A DNA stretch of 64,000 nt from Candidatus Sericytochromatia bacterium S15B-MN24 CBMW_12 (GTDB lineage Bacteria; Cyanobacteriota; Sericytochromatia; S15B-MN24; UBA4093): positions 20,814-84,813 of the forward strand of contig DAZV01000048.1 of NCBI GenBank assembly GCA_002083825.1. Reading direction: 5' to 3'. This document shows, in pieces, positions 14,001 through 22,406 of this stretch. The notes under the pieces were generated by a model. It saw only the letters and a list, made by a program, of their open reading frames with translations, did no database searches and was not told the origin of the DNA. Both the position numbers and the translations under genes were made by a program. Numbering within the stretch: position 1 is the first letter of the stretch; every line of letters begins with the position of its first letter.

Positions 14001-16430
14001 ATGCTCAGTCAGAATGCCTTGACGGTCTTGGAAAAGCGTTATCTTCAGAAGGACGACAAGGGCCTCGTCTGCGAGACCCCCGACGATCTCTTCTGGCGCG
14101 TGGCCAACACCCTCGCCCAGATCGACGGTCAGTACGGCGCCAACTCGGCTGAAATCCAGACCACCGCTCAGCGCTTCCACGACATGATGGCGGGCCTCGA
14201 CTTCCTCCCCAACTCCCCCACCCTCGCCAACGCCGGAACCCGCACCGGGCAGCTCTCCGCATGCTTCGTCCTCCCCGTCCAGGACGACCTCGCCGGCATC
14301 TTCGAAACCATCAAGCACGCCGCCCTCATCCACCAGACCGGCGGCGGCACCGGCTTCGCCTTCAGCCGCCTGCGCCCCAAGAACGACCTCGTCGCCTCCA
14401 CCAAGGGCGTCTCCTCCGGGCCCGTCTCCTTCATGGACGTCTTCAACGCCGCCACCGAATCCATCAAGCAGGGCGGCATGCGCCGCGGCGCCAACATGGG
14501 CATCCTCCGGGTCGACCATCCCGACATCATGGACTTCATCCGCCACAAGGAAGACCCCACCAAGCTTACCAACTTCAACATCTCCGTCGCCGTCACCGAC
14601 GCCTTCATGGACGCCGTGGAGAAGAGCCAGCCCTACGACCTGATCAACCCCCGCTCCGGCGAACCCTGCGGCCAGCTCGACGCCAAGACCGTCTGGAACG
14701 ACATCATCCGCCGCGCCTGGGGCAACGGCGAGCCCGGCCTCGTCTTCATCGACCGCATGAACCGCTACTGCCCCGTCTGGTGGATGGGCCAGTACGAATC
14801 CACCAACCCCTGCGGCGAACAGCCCCTCATCCCCTACGAATCCTGCAACCTCGGCTCGATCAACCTCGAACGCTTCGTGATCGAGGACGGCGGCGCCCCC
14901 ACCCTCGATTACCCGCGCCTCCGCCAGATCGTCCACCTCTCCACCCACCTGCTCGACAACGTCATCGACGCCAACGTCTACCCCATCCCCCAGATCCGCG
15001 AGGTCACCCTCGCCACCCGCAAGATCGGGCTCGGCGTCATGGGGTTCGCCCGCATGCTCTTCCGCATGGGCGTCGGCTACGGCACCGAAGCCTCCTTCCA
15101 ACTGGCCGAGGAACTCTTCTCCTTCATCGACTTCGAGTCGAAGGTCGCCTCCGTCGAGCTGGCCAAGACCCGCGGCCAGTTCCCCGGCCGCGACGGCCAT
15201 GAAGCCGAGTCCAACGCCTTCTTCGAACGCCTGATGATCGAGCGGGACCGCAACCCCCGTCGCCACGAGCAGGCCAACTACGCCGCCCTGACCCGCGACA
15301 TCGAGGCCTACGGCATCCGCAACTCCACCACCACCACCATCGCCCCCACCGGCACCCTGTCCATCATCGCGGACACCTCCGGCGGCTGCGAGCCGGTCTT
15401 CGCCCTCGCCTTCAAGCGCTGGCAGGCCGACACCCACATGGTGGACGTGGACGGCGTCCTGTCCGAAACCGCCAAGGCCCGCGGCTTCCACTCCCCCGAA
15501 CTGCTCGAGGCCATCGAGGCCAACCACGGCAGCCTGGCGAACCTCGAAGGCTTCGACATCCCCGCCGACATCCTCACGACCTTCGCCACCGCCCACGACA
15601 TCACCCCGAGCGAGCACGTCCTCATCCAGGCCGCCTTCCAGCGCTACAACGACTCGGCGACCTCCAAGACCATCAACTTCTCCAACCACGCCACGGTCGA
15701 AGACGTCGAAACCGCCTACCGCCTCGCCTGGGAAACCGGCTGCAAGGGCATCACCATCTACCGGGACGGCTCGCGCCAGTTCCAGCCCCTCTCGACGCCC
15801 AAGGCCGAACCCAAGGTCGAGGCCAAGCGCGAGACCGCACCCGCCGAGAGCCGCGATCACAAGGTCAAGCCCCGCACCCGTCCCGAGGACCTCTACGGCT
15901 ACACCCGGGTCACCACGACGGGCGACGGCAAGCTCTACACCACCGTCAACTACGACGAGCGCGGCATGCGCGAGGTGGTGAGCAACATCGGCCGCTCGGG
16001 CGGCACGCTCAACTCCCTGTCCGAGGCCATCGGCCGCCTCATCAGCCTCAGCCTCCAGTACAACGTCCCGGTCGACGAGTTGGCCCAGCAGCTCATCGGT
16101 ATCCGATCGGCGAATCCGTACGGCTTCGGCCCCAATCAGGTCCTTTCGATCCCCGACGCCATCGGCAAGGTCCTCAAGGATTCGCCCCGCCAGCTCGGCC
16201 AGATGATGATGCTTCAGCCCTACGGGCAAGAGCCGCAGGAGTTCCAGCCCCTGGCCGTTCCGCAAGCCCAGACCGTCATGGTGGCCGACGTCAGCTCCCT
16301 CAACCGCCATGGCGTGCATGCGGTCGAGGTCTACGGCGAGAGCCCCGAGTGCCCCGAATGCGGTCACTCGCTGGAGTTCGGCGAAGGCTGCGCGGTTTGC
16401 CGCGGCTGCGGCTACTCCCGCTGCTCCTGA
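14001..16430 (+). CDS. nrdJ: Vitamin B12-dependent ribonucleotide reductase (class II)
   Basis: An 809-residue enzyme that reduces ribonucleotides to deoxyribonucleotides with adenosylcobalamin. The start ATG 14001 (MLSQNALTVLEKRYL) has GGAGA eight bases upstream; a longer frame begins earlier without support. Seen in order: FLPNSPTLANAG and SACFVLPV (redox Cys), GGGTGFAFSRLRP, MRRGANMGIL, NPCGEQPL with the active-site Asn/Cys/Glu, ATRKIGLGVMGFA, and APTGTLSIIADTSGGCEP. A linker of about 90 residues leads to a C-terminal Cys-rich tail (CPECGHSLEFGEGCAVCRGCGYSRC) that combines zinc-ribbon and reducing cysteines. No class I genes are nearby. Confidence 0.97.
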   Translation: MLSQNALTVLEKRYLQKDDKGLVCETPDDLFWRVANTLAQIDGQYGANSAEIQTTAQRFHDMMAGLDFLPNSPTLANAGTRTGQLSACFVLPVQDDLAGIFETIKHAALIHQTGGGTGFAFSRLRPKNDLVASTKGVSSGPVSFMDVFNAATESIKQGGMRRGANMGILRVDHPDIMDFIRHKEDPTKLTNFNISVAVTDAFMDAVEKSQPYDLINPRSGEPCGQLDAKTVWNDIIRRAWGNGEPGLVFIDRMNRYCPVWWMGQYESTNPCGEQPLIPYESCNLGSINLERFVIEDGGAPTLDYPRLRQIVHLSTHLLDNVIDANVYPIPQIREVTLATRKIGLGVMGFARMLFRMGVGYGTEASFQLAEELFSFIDFESKVASVELAKTRGQFPGRDGHEAESNAFFERLMIERDRNPRRHEQANYAALTRDIEAYGIRNSTTTTIAPTGTLSIIADTSGGCEPVFALAFKRWQADTHMVDVDGVLSETAKARGFHSPELLEAIEANHGSLANLEGFDIPADILTTFATAHDITPSEHVLIQAAFQRYNDSATSKTINFSNHATVEDVETAYRLAWETGCKGITIYRDGSRQFQPLSTPKAEPKVEAKRETAPAESRDHKVKPRTRPEDLYGYTRVTTTGDGKLYTTVNYDERGMREVVSNIGRSGGTLNSLSEAIGRLISLSLQYNVPVDELAQQLIGIRSANPYGFGPNQVLSIPDAIGKVLKDSPRQLGQMMMLQPYGQEPQEFQPLAVPQAQTVMVADVSSLNRHGVHAVEVYGESPECPECGHSLEFGEGCAVCRGCGYSRCS

Positions 16431-16451
16431 CCCCTCGCGATCGAATCTCGA

Positions 16452-16484
16452 AGAGGGCTCGGCTGGTGCCGGGCCCTCTTTTTC
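16452..16484 (+). terminator. Rho-independent terminator of nrdJ
   Basis: AGAGGGC (16452-16458) and an inner CGGC pair with GCCG and GCCCTCT (ending 16479), followed by TTTTT. It lies 22 bases after the nrdJ stop. Confidence 0.9.
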
Positions 16485-16640
16485 GGCTATGATGCTTGTG
16501 AATGCGTTATCAAACGCTCAAGCCCGAGGTCGGCCGCGGAGAAGAGTCGCGCTGAACGTCGTGAATCGCCGCCTTGTAGGGGCCTCTGGTCCCGGATAAC
16601 CTGAGAGGAGCCCCGCGCCCCGAGGGACGGAGGAGCCGCC

Positions 16641-17228
16641 ATGAAGACCATGAAAACCATGAAGACGATGGGTAAAGAGACGATGGGTAAAGAGACGATG
16701 GCAAAAGAGACCGGGGACAAGCCAAAAAAAGAGACCGGGGACAAGCCGAAAAACGGCGACAAGCCCAAAGCGGAAAAGTCCGAATCGAAGCCGAAGACCG
16801 ATGAACGCTACACGTTCAGCGTCTTCATCGACGCCCCCCATGACCGCGTCTGGGCGGCCATCAAGGATCAGGTCGAGCACCCGAAGCGCGACCCCAAGCA
16901 GATCAAGGGCGTCCAGGTGATCGAGCGCTCCCGCAACACCCTGATCCGCGACCTCAAGCCCAAGCGCGGCCGCGCCATCCGCGAGACCATCACCTTCTTC
17001 CCCAACAAGAAATCCGTCCGGACCGAGATGAATCGCGGCCCCTACGCGAGCATCTCCCAGGAGGTCACCAAGGAGAAAGGACGGACCAAGCTGACCGTCT
17101 CCTTCCTGCCCCGCCGCATGACCCGCTTCTTTCTCAAGATCAAGCAATGGGCCAAGAAGCGCCCCCTGGAACTCGACGACCTCATGAACCTCGCCAAGCT
17201 GCCGACGCCCGCCGGCAAAGCCAAGTAA
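16641..17228 (+). CDS. SRPBCC-type protein with repetitive Lys-rich N-terminus
   Basis: A 195-residue basic protein. The first about 55 residues are low complexity, built from degenerate repeats (MKTM x3, MGKET x2, GDKPKKET x2) and contain six in-frame ATGs. The rest reads as a START/SRPBCC fold (YTFSVFIDAPHDRVWAAIKDQVEHPKRDP through LTVSFLPRRMTRFFLKIKQWAKKRPLELDDLMNLAK), a hydrophobic-pocket domain. The first ATG follows GGAGGAG at good spacing. The ligand is unknown. The N-terminal repeat could change length by slippage while leaving alternative starts in frame. Confidence 0.75.
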   Translation: MKTMKTMKTMGKETMGKETMAKETGDKPKKETGDKPKNGDKPKAEKSESKPKTDERYTFSVFIDAPHDRVWAAIKDQVEHPKRDPKQIKGVQVIERSRNTLIRDLKPKRGRAIRETITFFPNKKSVRTEMNRGPYASISQEVTKEKGRTKLTVSFLPRRMTRFFLKIKQWAKKRPLELDDLMNLAKLPTPAGKAK

Positions 17229-17289
17229 CCGAGGATTCGAGACGATCGACCCTCTGGACGACTGAAAAGCCAAACCGCCGGTCGCAAAG

Positions 17290-17330
17290 CCGATGGGGCC
17301 TCCGCTCGGCGGAGACCCCATCGGTTTTTT
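17290..17330 (+). terminator. Strong rho-independent terminator
   Basis: A 16-base stem with one mismatch (17290-17305 with 17309-17324) and a TCG loop is followed by TTTTTT. It ends the SRPBCC gene and faces the convergent HAD gene. Confidence 0.93.
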
Positions 17331-17346
17331 CAAGCCCCGAGGGCCT

Positions 17347-17913
17347 TCAGCTCAGGCGATGCGGCCATGCCTGGATCGACTCGAGGTGCGACTTGACGTC
17401 TTGCCAGCCCGCCACTCTCACCACCCGGTGATCATGCTCGCCGAAATGGCTGTCCCGGTTGTAAGGCCAGCCCATGAGGTAGGTGGTGGCGCCGCTGGCG
17501 GCCAGGTCCAGGGCGTTCAGCGGGGCGTCGTCGATGAAGTAATCGAATCGTCCCGTCTCGGATTTGCGGCCCTTGGTGAAGACAATCCCGTCATAGCGGA
17601 TGCCATGCTGATGGAGCCACTCCTTGGTGATCTGCTCCGCCACCTCCGCGGGACGATGGGTCACGATGGTGACCGCGCCGGGAAGCTCGTTGACCAGATG
17701 GTAATCCGCCATCGGCGGCAATTCCATCGCGCGCTCCATGCAGCGCGTGAAAACCTGCTCCATCTGATCGCGCGCGATCAGACCCGCGAAGTAGTAATCC
17801 GTCACCTGGTCGGGACTCACGCTCAGGCCGGTGAGTTCCAGGACGATCTCGATCATCGCGGGAAGGTGATGGGCCAGGACTCCGTCGACATCGACTCCGA
17901 AATGGGGCTTCAT
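17347..17913 (-). CDS. HAD-family 5' nucleotidase-like phosphatase
   Basis: A 188-residue protein with HAD motifs: motif I GVDVDGVLA (nucleophile Asp8, acid Asp10), motif II IVTHRP, a Lys in VFTKGRKSE, and motif IV FIDDAPLN. The layout matches the NT5C type 5'(3')-deoxyribonucleotidases and their uncharacterised bacterial relatives, which dephosphorylate nucleoside monophosphates. ATG 17913 follows AAGGAG. A TATAAT on the minus strand at 17947-17942 is a likely -10 element. Pairing with nrdJ on the other side of the terminator may be coincidental. Confidence 0.85.
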   Translation of the reverse strand: MKPHFGVDVDGVLAHHLPAMIEIVLELTGLSVSPDQVTDYYFAGLIARDQMEQVFTRCMERAMELPPMADYHLVNELPGAVTIVTHRPAEVAEQITKEWLHQHGIRYDGIVFTKGRKSETGRFDYFIDDAPLNALDLAASGATTYLMGWPYNRDSHFGEHDHRVVRVAGWQDVKSHLESIQAWPHRLS

Positions 17914-18076
17914 GATTCACTCCTTGAATGCACAGAGGCCCATTATACCCCCTCGTGGCCGCCTGTATCGTCGCATTGGCGGGCCTTTTGCGGAAATGGG
18001 GGGCTGGTCGGCGGGTGCGAAGCCAATCGGGGCGGTCTTCCCGCGCCACCGACGGGGTCGCGTGCTTCAGGAAATG

Positions 18077-18919
18077 CTAGGCGACCCCGAAGAAGAAGGG
18101 GCCCTGGGCGATGGGCTTGTGGAGAATCTCGGCCTTGCGCTCGATGGGAAGCGACTTCCAGTGGCTCTCGAAGCGCTGGATGTAGGCGAGCTTGGCCTTC
18201 TGGCCATCCTCGTGGAAGCCGTGGGAGCGAAGCTCGGCGATCGCCTGACCTGCCGTCCATCCGTCCCGGGCAATCCGCAGCGCCGCCGCCATGGTCCCGG
18301 TCCGATCCACTCCGTGGTAGCAGTGAAAGAAGACCTTGCCGTTCGCCGGATCCAGCGCCGTCTTCAAGAAATCGAGCGTCTCGGCATGCGTGGGAGCGCC
18401 CATGGGAGGCAGCGGCAAGAAAACGGCCTTCATCCCGAGCTTCGATACCACCGCGGCCTCGCGGTTGTCCTCCGGGCGGAGATTGATCACGGTCTTCACG
18501 CCCTGAGCTTTCAGCTGCCGGAAACCCTCCTCGGTCGGCTGAGCGCCGCGAAGCAGCTTCTCCCCCACCGGGGCCAGCTTCTCCACGTTCGGCCCCGTAG
18601 CCGTGCGCGTCATGAGCCCGTAAATCTCGTGCCCCGTCTTGGCGATCGCGGGGTGCAAATCCCCCAACCAGATCAAGGCTTCGGCGCCGGCGTCCACCGC
18701 GCGTCCCCGCAAGGAGGCGATCGCCCCCCGCAAGGTCTCCGGCACGGGTGCCTGTTCCACCTTGGGAAGCGCCCGCTCCATCGCCACGTGGGCGCGCGTC
18801 CGGATCGAATCTCCCCGGGACTCGGTCCGAGGAGCCTGTTCCGGCCGCTTGGAAGCGGCAAGTTCCAGCCGATCCGCGGGGCGACGTTGAATTGGAGGAG
18901 TGACGCGTGAAATCTGCAT
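18077..18919 (-). CDS. Dual-specificity/tyrosine phosphatase-like protein
   Basis: 280 residues from ATG 18919; a longer upstream frame is possible but lacks support. The first about 95 residues are Arg-rich and low in structure. The C-terminal domain has the Cx5R loop VFFHCYHGVDRTGTMAAALR (nucleophile Cys in HCYHGVDR) and, upstream, VKTVINLRPEDNREA with the general-acid region LPLPPMGAPT. This is the pattern of DSP-like phosphatases related to plant and fungal Siw14 or bacterial DUF442/BLH types. The substrate may be phosphotyrosine or an inositol phosphate; the sequence does not decide. Confidence 0.85.
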   Translation of the reverse strand: MQISRVTPPIQRRPADRLELAASKRPEQAPRTESRGDSIRTRAHVAMERALPKVEQAPVPETLRGAIASLRGRAVDAGAEALIWLGDLHPAIAKTGHEIYGLMTRTATGPNVEKLAPVGEKLLRGAQPTEEGFRQLKAQGVKTVINLRPEDNREAAVVSKLGMKAVFLPLPPMGAPTHAETLDFLKTALDPANGKVFFHCYHGVDRTGTMAAALRIARDGWTAGQAIAELRSHGFHEDGQKAKLAYIQRFESHWKSLPIERKAEILHKPIAQGPFFFGVA

Positions 18920-19172
18920 GCTCCCCTTATCCGTCCCTCGCCCCCCAAGCTTGACCAAGGAACGGTTAAATTGTCGTAATACTTCGCTCCCTCCTGGGGC
19001 GGGATCGCGGGGAGCTTCCGGACCGGTTCCGCGGGTGCATCGGGGTGTTTTCGAGGCTGCTGCGGGCATGCCGGCCCGTGGTAGCGAGCAACCATTCCGG
19101 GTACAATGGTCCCAGCCGATCTACCCCGCTCAAGAGAGCGCCGCAACACGATCACGTGAGGATGAACCCGCC

Positions 19173-19925
19173 ATGATGACCTACCTTGAAGCCGCCCACC
19201 TGATCCTCGCCGAGGCCGGAGCGGCCGTGAGCGAGGAGGATATTGTGTCTCGGGCGATCGCCAAGGGTCTCATCAAGCCGGTGGGCAAGTCTCCGGTGAA
19301 GTCCATCGGCGTGGTCCTGCGGCGGGCTTCCCAGAACCCCACGTCCGCCTTCGAGAACGCGGGGCCTCGGCTCTGGAAGCTCAAGGAGGCCTTGGATACC
19401 GATAGCCAGGTCTCGATGCGCGAAGCCGCTCACCAGATTCTTCAGAAAGCCGGCCGGCCCCTCCATTATCGCGAGATCACGCGCCGGGCCATTCGCCTCG
19501 GCATGATCCGGCCCGAGGGCCGCACGCCCGCGCTCACCCTGCGGGCACGGATGGGTGACGACATGAACCGCAACCCCGTCACCCCGTTCGTCAGGGTCGC
19601 GGACGGTACGTATGCGCTCAAGGAATGGCCGCTCACCTCCAAGGTGCCTGCCGCCAAGAAAACCGCCAAGGCGACCGCCAAGAAACGCCAGGACTGCGCA
19701 TGCTGCGGTTTCAACCCCAAGAAGGCCTACGGGGAAATCGGCGAAGACATCCTCCTCAAGCACAAGGACGGGAAGGCCGTCCTGATGATCTGCGGCAACT
19801 GCCAGATCATGCTCAAGCTAACGAGTCTCGTCGATCTCAAAGCCCGCCTGGCCGAAATCAAGAAGGCCGCGCCGAAGAAGGTTGCCCCGCCCAAGGCGCG
19901 CGCGACCAAGCCCGCCAAGGTCTAG
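19173..19925 (+). CDS. HARE-HTH double winged-helix protein with Cys-pair C-terminus
   Basis: A 250-residue protein with two tandem winged helices of the HARE-HTH/HB1-ASXL type: MTYLEAAHLILAEAGAAVSEEDIVSRAIAKGLI (residues 2-70) and VSMREAAHQILQKAGRPLHYREITRRAIRLGMI (about 80-155). A basic Lys/Ala linker follows, then CACCGFN...ICGNCQ, which could form a zinc ribbon, and a Lys-rich tail. HARE domains are predicted to couple DNA binding to chromatin or modified-DNA processing and occur in bacterial RpoE delta and in restriction proteins. Here no enzyme is fused. The start is the first of two consecutive ATGs. Confidence 0.8.
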   Translation: MMTYLEAAHLILAEAGAAVSEEDIVSRAIAKGLIKPVGKSPVKSIGVVLRRASQNPTSAFENAGPRLWKLKEALDTDSQVSMREAAHQILQKAGRPLHYREITRRAIRLGMIRPEGRTPALTLRARMGDDMNRNPVTPFVRVADGTYALKEWPLTSKVPAAKKTAKATAKKRQDCACCGFNPKKAYGEIGEDILLKHKDGKAVLMICGNCQIMLKLTSLVDLKARLAEIKKAAPKKVAPPKARATKPAKV

Positions 19926-19970
19926 ACCGGGCTTTCAGGTCTTGGCGGACAGAGTGGTCTTGGGGGTCGG

Positions 19971-21104
19971 CTAGGTCTTGGGGGTCAGCTCCAGGAACTC
20001 CCGGATCCGGCCCAGGCCCAGGGCGAGCTGTTCGCGTTCGGCGACCCACGAGATGCGCAGCCAGCCCTCGGCGCCGAAGGCCGCGCCGGGAATCGCCACC
20101 ACGTTCTTGCGCTCCAGCAGGGCGAGGGCGGCCTTGGTCGAATCACCCGCCCAGGCTCCCTTCAGGCGGATCATCGCGTAGAAGCCGCCTTCCGGCGCCA
20201 CCGCGCCTAGCCCTTCCTTGTCCAGTTGCTCCAGCAGGAACTCCCTCCCCACAACATAGTGTTCGCGGTGATTCCCCAGCAGGCCGTGGTTGAAGACCTC
20301 GAGGGCCACGCGCTGTGAGTAGGTGCTCGCGCATGAAACCGTTAACTGATGGACCTTGAGCGCGAGCGGCATGATCTCGGCGGGGGCCATGAGCCAGCCC
20401 AGGCGTAGCCCCGTGAGCGCGTTGCTCTTGGAGAGCGAGTTGACGACGACCGTCCGGGGATAGAACTCGGCCATCGAGGCGGGCGGGGCCTCTCCATAGT
20501 AAAGTTCCCGGTAAACCTCGTCCCACAGGACAGTTACCGGCTCCTCGCGGGCGGATAGCCCCAGCGCGAGGGCTTTGAGTTCTTCGCGGGGCCAGATGCG
20601 GCCGGTGGGGTTGTTCGGAGAGGCGATGACCAGGACGCGGGTCTTGTCGCTGAGGGCGTCGAGCACTCTTTTTGCATTGGGTCGGAAGCCCTGGTAAGGA
20701 TCGAAGGAGACCTCACGGACCGCCACCCCTTCCATCCGGCACAATTTAGGATAGAGCGAGTAGCTGGGGCCCACGATCAGGGCCTCGTCGCGCGCGGGGT
20801 CCAGGAGGGCCTTGATGGCGACGAAGAGGGCTTCCTGGGAACCGACGGTGACGCAGACGTTCGCTGCCTGCTCGAGTCCCGGGTAGGCGTAGTGGCGGGC
20901 GATCGTCCCCCGTAGTTCGGAGAAACCGGCATTCGGCGAGTAGGGACAGCCATGCTCGGCTACCCAGGCGGTGGCCGCTTCGAAGGGGGCCAGTTCCGGG
21001 CGTAGAATCGGTTCACCGAGGCCCAGGTCGATGGAGTCGGACCGCTTGCGGCTATTGAGTTCCCGGATGACCGAGGGCGCGATATCATGGATCGAGGGGT
21101 TCAT
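19971..21104 (-). CDS. PLP-dependent aminotransferase, probable DapC role
   Basis: A 377-residue class I/II aminotransferase: SPNNPTGRIW, the Schiff-base lysine in VNSLSKSNALTGLRLGW, and a C-terminal substrate Arg in GWLRISW. Its ATG overlaps the dapE stop by one base (TAATG) and the order is dapD-dapE-this gene, so it most likely makes N-succinyl-L,L-diaminopimelate from the keto intermediate (DapC step). The family alone would not settle substrate, as aspartate and other aminotransferases look similar. Confidence 0.85.
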   Translation of the reverse strand: MNPSIHDIAPSVIRELNSRKRSDSIDLGLGEPILRPELAPFEAATAWVAEHGCPYSPNAGFSELRGTIARHYAYPGLEQAANVCVTVGSQEALFVAIKALLDPARDEALIVGPSYSLYPKLCRMEGVAVREVSFDPYQGFRPNAKRVLDALSDKTRVLVIASPNNPTGRIWPREELKALALGLSAREEPVTVLWDEVYRELYYGEAPPASMAEFYPRTVVVNSLSKSNALTGLRLGWLMAPAEIMPLALKVHQLTVSCASTYSQRVALEVFNHGLLGNHREHYVVGREFLLEQLDKEGLGAVAPEGGFYAMIRLKGAWAGDSTKAALALLERKNVVAIPGAAFGAEGWLRISWVAEREQLALGLGRIREFLELTPKT

Positions 21105-22165
21105 TAGAATAACCTCCGCAGGGCCGAGTAGCCGGCCTCCAGGTATGCCTTGGGAATCGATTCATTCGCCTGGTGAGCTTGGGCCGTCTCGCCGGGCCCG
21201 AAGTTCACCGCGGGGATCCCTCGGGCGGTCAGGCGGGCGACGTCGGTCCAGGCCTGCTTGGCCTCAGGTTCGAGCTTTAGACCCGCCTGAGCCTGAGCGG
21301 CCATCCAGGCCGTCAGGATCGGGTGGTCCAGACAGACCGCTCCCGACGGGGCCTCGTCGATCACCACGACCTCCGCGTCCCCGCCCACCAGGTCCCGGAG
21401 TTCTCGGGCCGCAACCTCGAGGGTTTTTCCGGGGGCGAAACGGTAGTTGACGTTGAGGCTGAAGGCGTCGGGGATCACGTTCCTCGAGTTGGAGGTGGAA
21501 GCCATGGTGGCGTTCATGACCTCGTAGAACGTCAAGCTTCCGACCGAGACTTCCCGGCGCCCGAAGGCCTTCAGTCGTTCCAGGGTTCCGATGGCATGGT
21601 AAATCGCATTGTCGCCTTGCCAGGGGCGGGCGCTGTGGGCCCGCCTTCCCCGGAAGGTCACGGTCGCATGAAGGCCTCCCACGCAGCCCGCCTGAAGGTG
21701 GTTATCCGTGGGCTCCAGGCAGATCCCCAGGTCCATGGCGGGAATCAGGCCGGACGCGAAGAGCGGCTCGAGGCCGTTGTCGCTCGCGGGGCCTTCCTCC
21801 TTGTCGTAGAAGACGGCGACCAGGTTGCGACCCAGCTGGTCGGCTTCGGCCAGCAGCGTCAGCATGACGGCGAGGCCGCCCTTCATGTCGCTCGCGCCGC
21901 AGCCGAAGACCCGTCCGTCGCGGATCTCCAGGGGTTGGTCGGCGGCAGGCTTCACGGTGTCGCTGTGCCCGAAGAGGCCGAGGGTCTGTCGTCCCTCGAC
22001 CCATGGCCCCATGGCCACGACGGAGTTGCCGAGGCGCCGCACGTTCGCGGGGCCGACCGCCTGGATGCAGCGAGCTTCGAGATCGTCGGCGATCGCCTCC
22101 TCGCCCCCCGTTTCGCTGGGGATCCCGCAGAGGTCCAGCGTGAGCTCCGCCAACATGTCCCCCAT
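21104..22165 (-). CDS. dapE: Succinyl-diaminopimelate desuccinylase-type M20 peptidase
   Basis: About 353 residues. Metal-binding and catalytic motifs of M20: LGLFGHSDTVKP (His/Asp), CGASDMKGGLAVML (bridging Asp), YDKEEGPASDNG (catalytic and metal Glu) and a terminal His region (ETAQAHQANESIP). It removes succinate from N-succinyl-LL-DAP. The frame stays open 85 codons further upstream (to 22420), but that stretch is two copies of an intergenic repeat, so I place the start at MGDML (22165) or three codons later, after GGGGGA. In the same operon as dapD and the aminotransferase. Confidence 0.88.
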   Translation of the reverse strand: MGDMLAELTLDLCGIPSETGGEEAIADDLEARCIQAVGPANVRRLGNSVVAMGPWVEGRQTLGLFGHSDTVKPAADQPLEIRDGRVFGCGASDMKGGLAVMLTLLAEADQLGRNLVAVFYDKEEGPASDNGLEPLFASGLIPAMDLGICLEPTDNHLQAGCVGGLHATVTFRGRRAHSARPWQGDNAIYHAIGTLERLKAFGRREVSVGSLTFYEVMNATMASTSNSRNVIPDAFSLNVNYRFAPGKTLEVAARELRDLVGGDAEVVVIDEAPSGAVCLDHPILTAWMAAQAQAGLKLEPEAKQAWTDVARLTARGIPAVNFGPGETAQAHQANESIPKAYLEAGYSALRRLF

Positions 22166-22190
22166 CTCAAGCCCCCGCGGGGCATTCCCT

Positions 22191-22306
22191 ATCTTGTCCC
22201 CCATTGGGCCTGCGGGCCCAGTTAGGCTGCGCCTGAGCGATGGGGGGAATACAGGGGGGTGAGCGCCTGCGGCTGAAGAATTATCAGCGGCGAAGCCATG
22301 GCGTTC
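22191..22306. repeat. Dispersed repeat family A, long copy
   Basis: Contains the palindromic core TGGGCCTGCGGGCCCA, an AGCGATGGGGGG stretch and a GCCATGGCGTTC end. Matching blocks are found at 22311-22406, 29440-29522, 42738-42812 and 42864-42925. It lies between dapD and dapE and stays open in the dapE frame. Confidence 0.8.
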
Positions 22307-22310
22307 CATC

Positions 22311-22406
22311 TCATCTTCCGCTAACTTGTCCCCCCTCGATGGGGGGACCACAGGGGGGTGAGCGCCTGCGGCTGAAGAATTATCAGCGGCGAAGCCATGG
22401 CGTTCA
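22311..22406. repeat. Dispersed repeat family A, short copy
   Basis: A near-identical tandem of the distal part of the previous copy at a 99-base period (33 codons), ending in GCCATGGCGTTC at the dapD stop. In place of the palindromic core it has only CCCCCCTCGATGGGGGG. Confidence 0.85.

Noticed and set aside
13995..16367. Very long open frame antisense to nrdJ (790 codons)
   Set aside because: Composed of Gly/Val/Ala/Asp/Glu in the pattern of a complement of high-GC3 coding sequence; the sense frame is a complete NrdJ.
21323..22225. 300-codon plus-strand frame across dapE
   Set aside because: It is a shadow of the M20 peptidase frame; His/Gly/Val-rich composition and no motifs.
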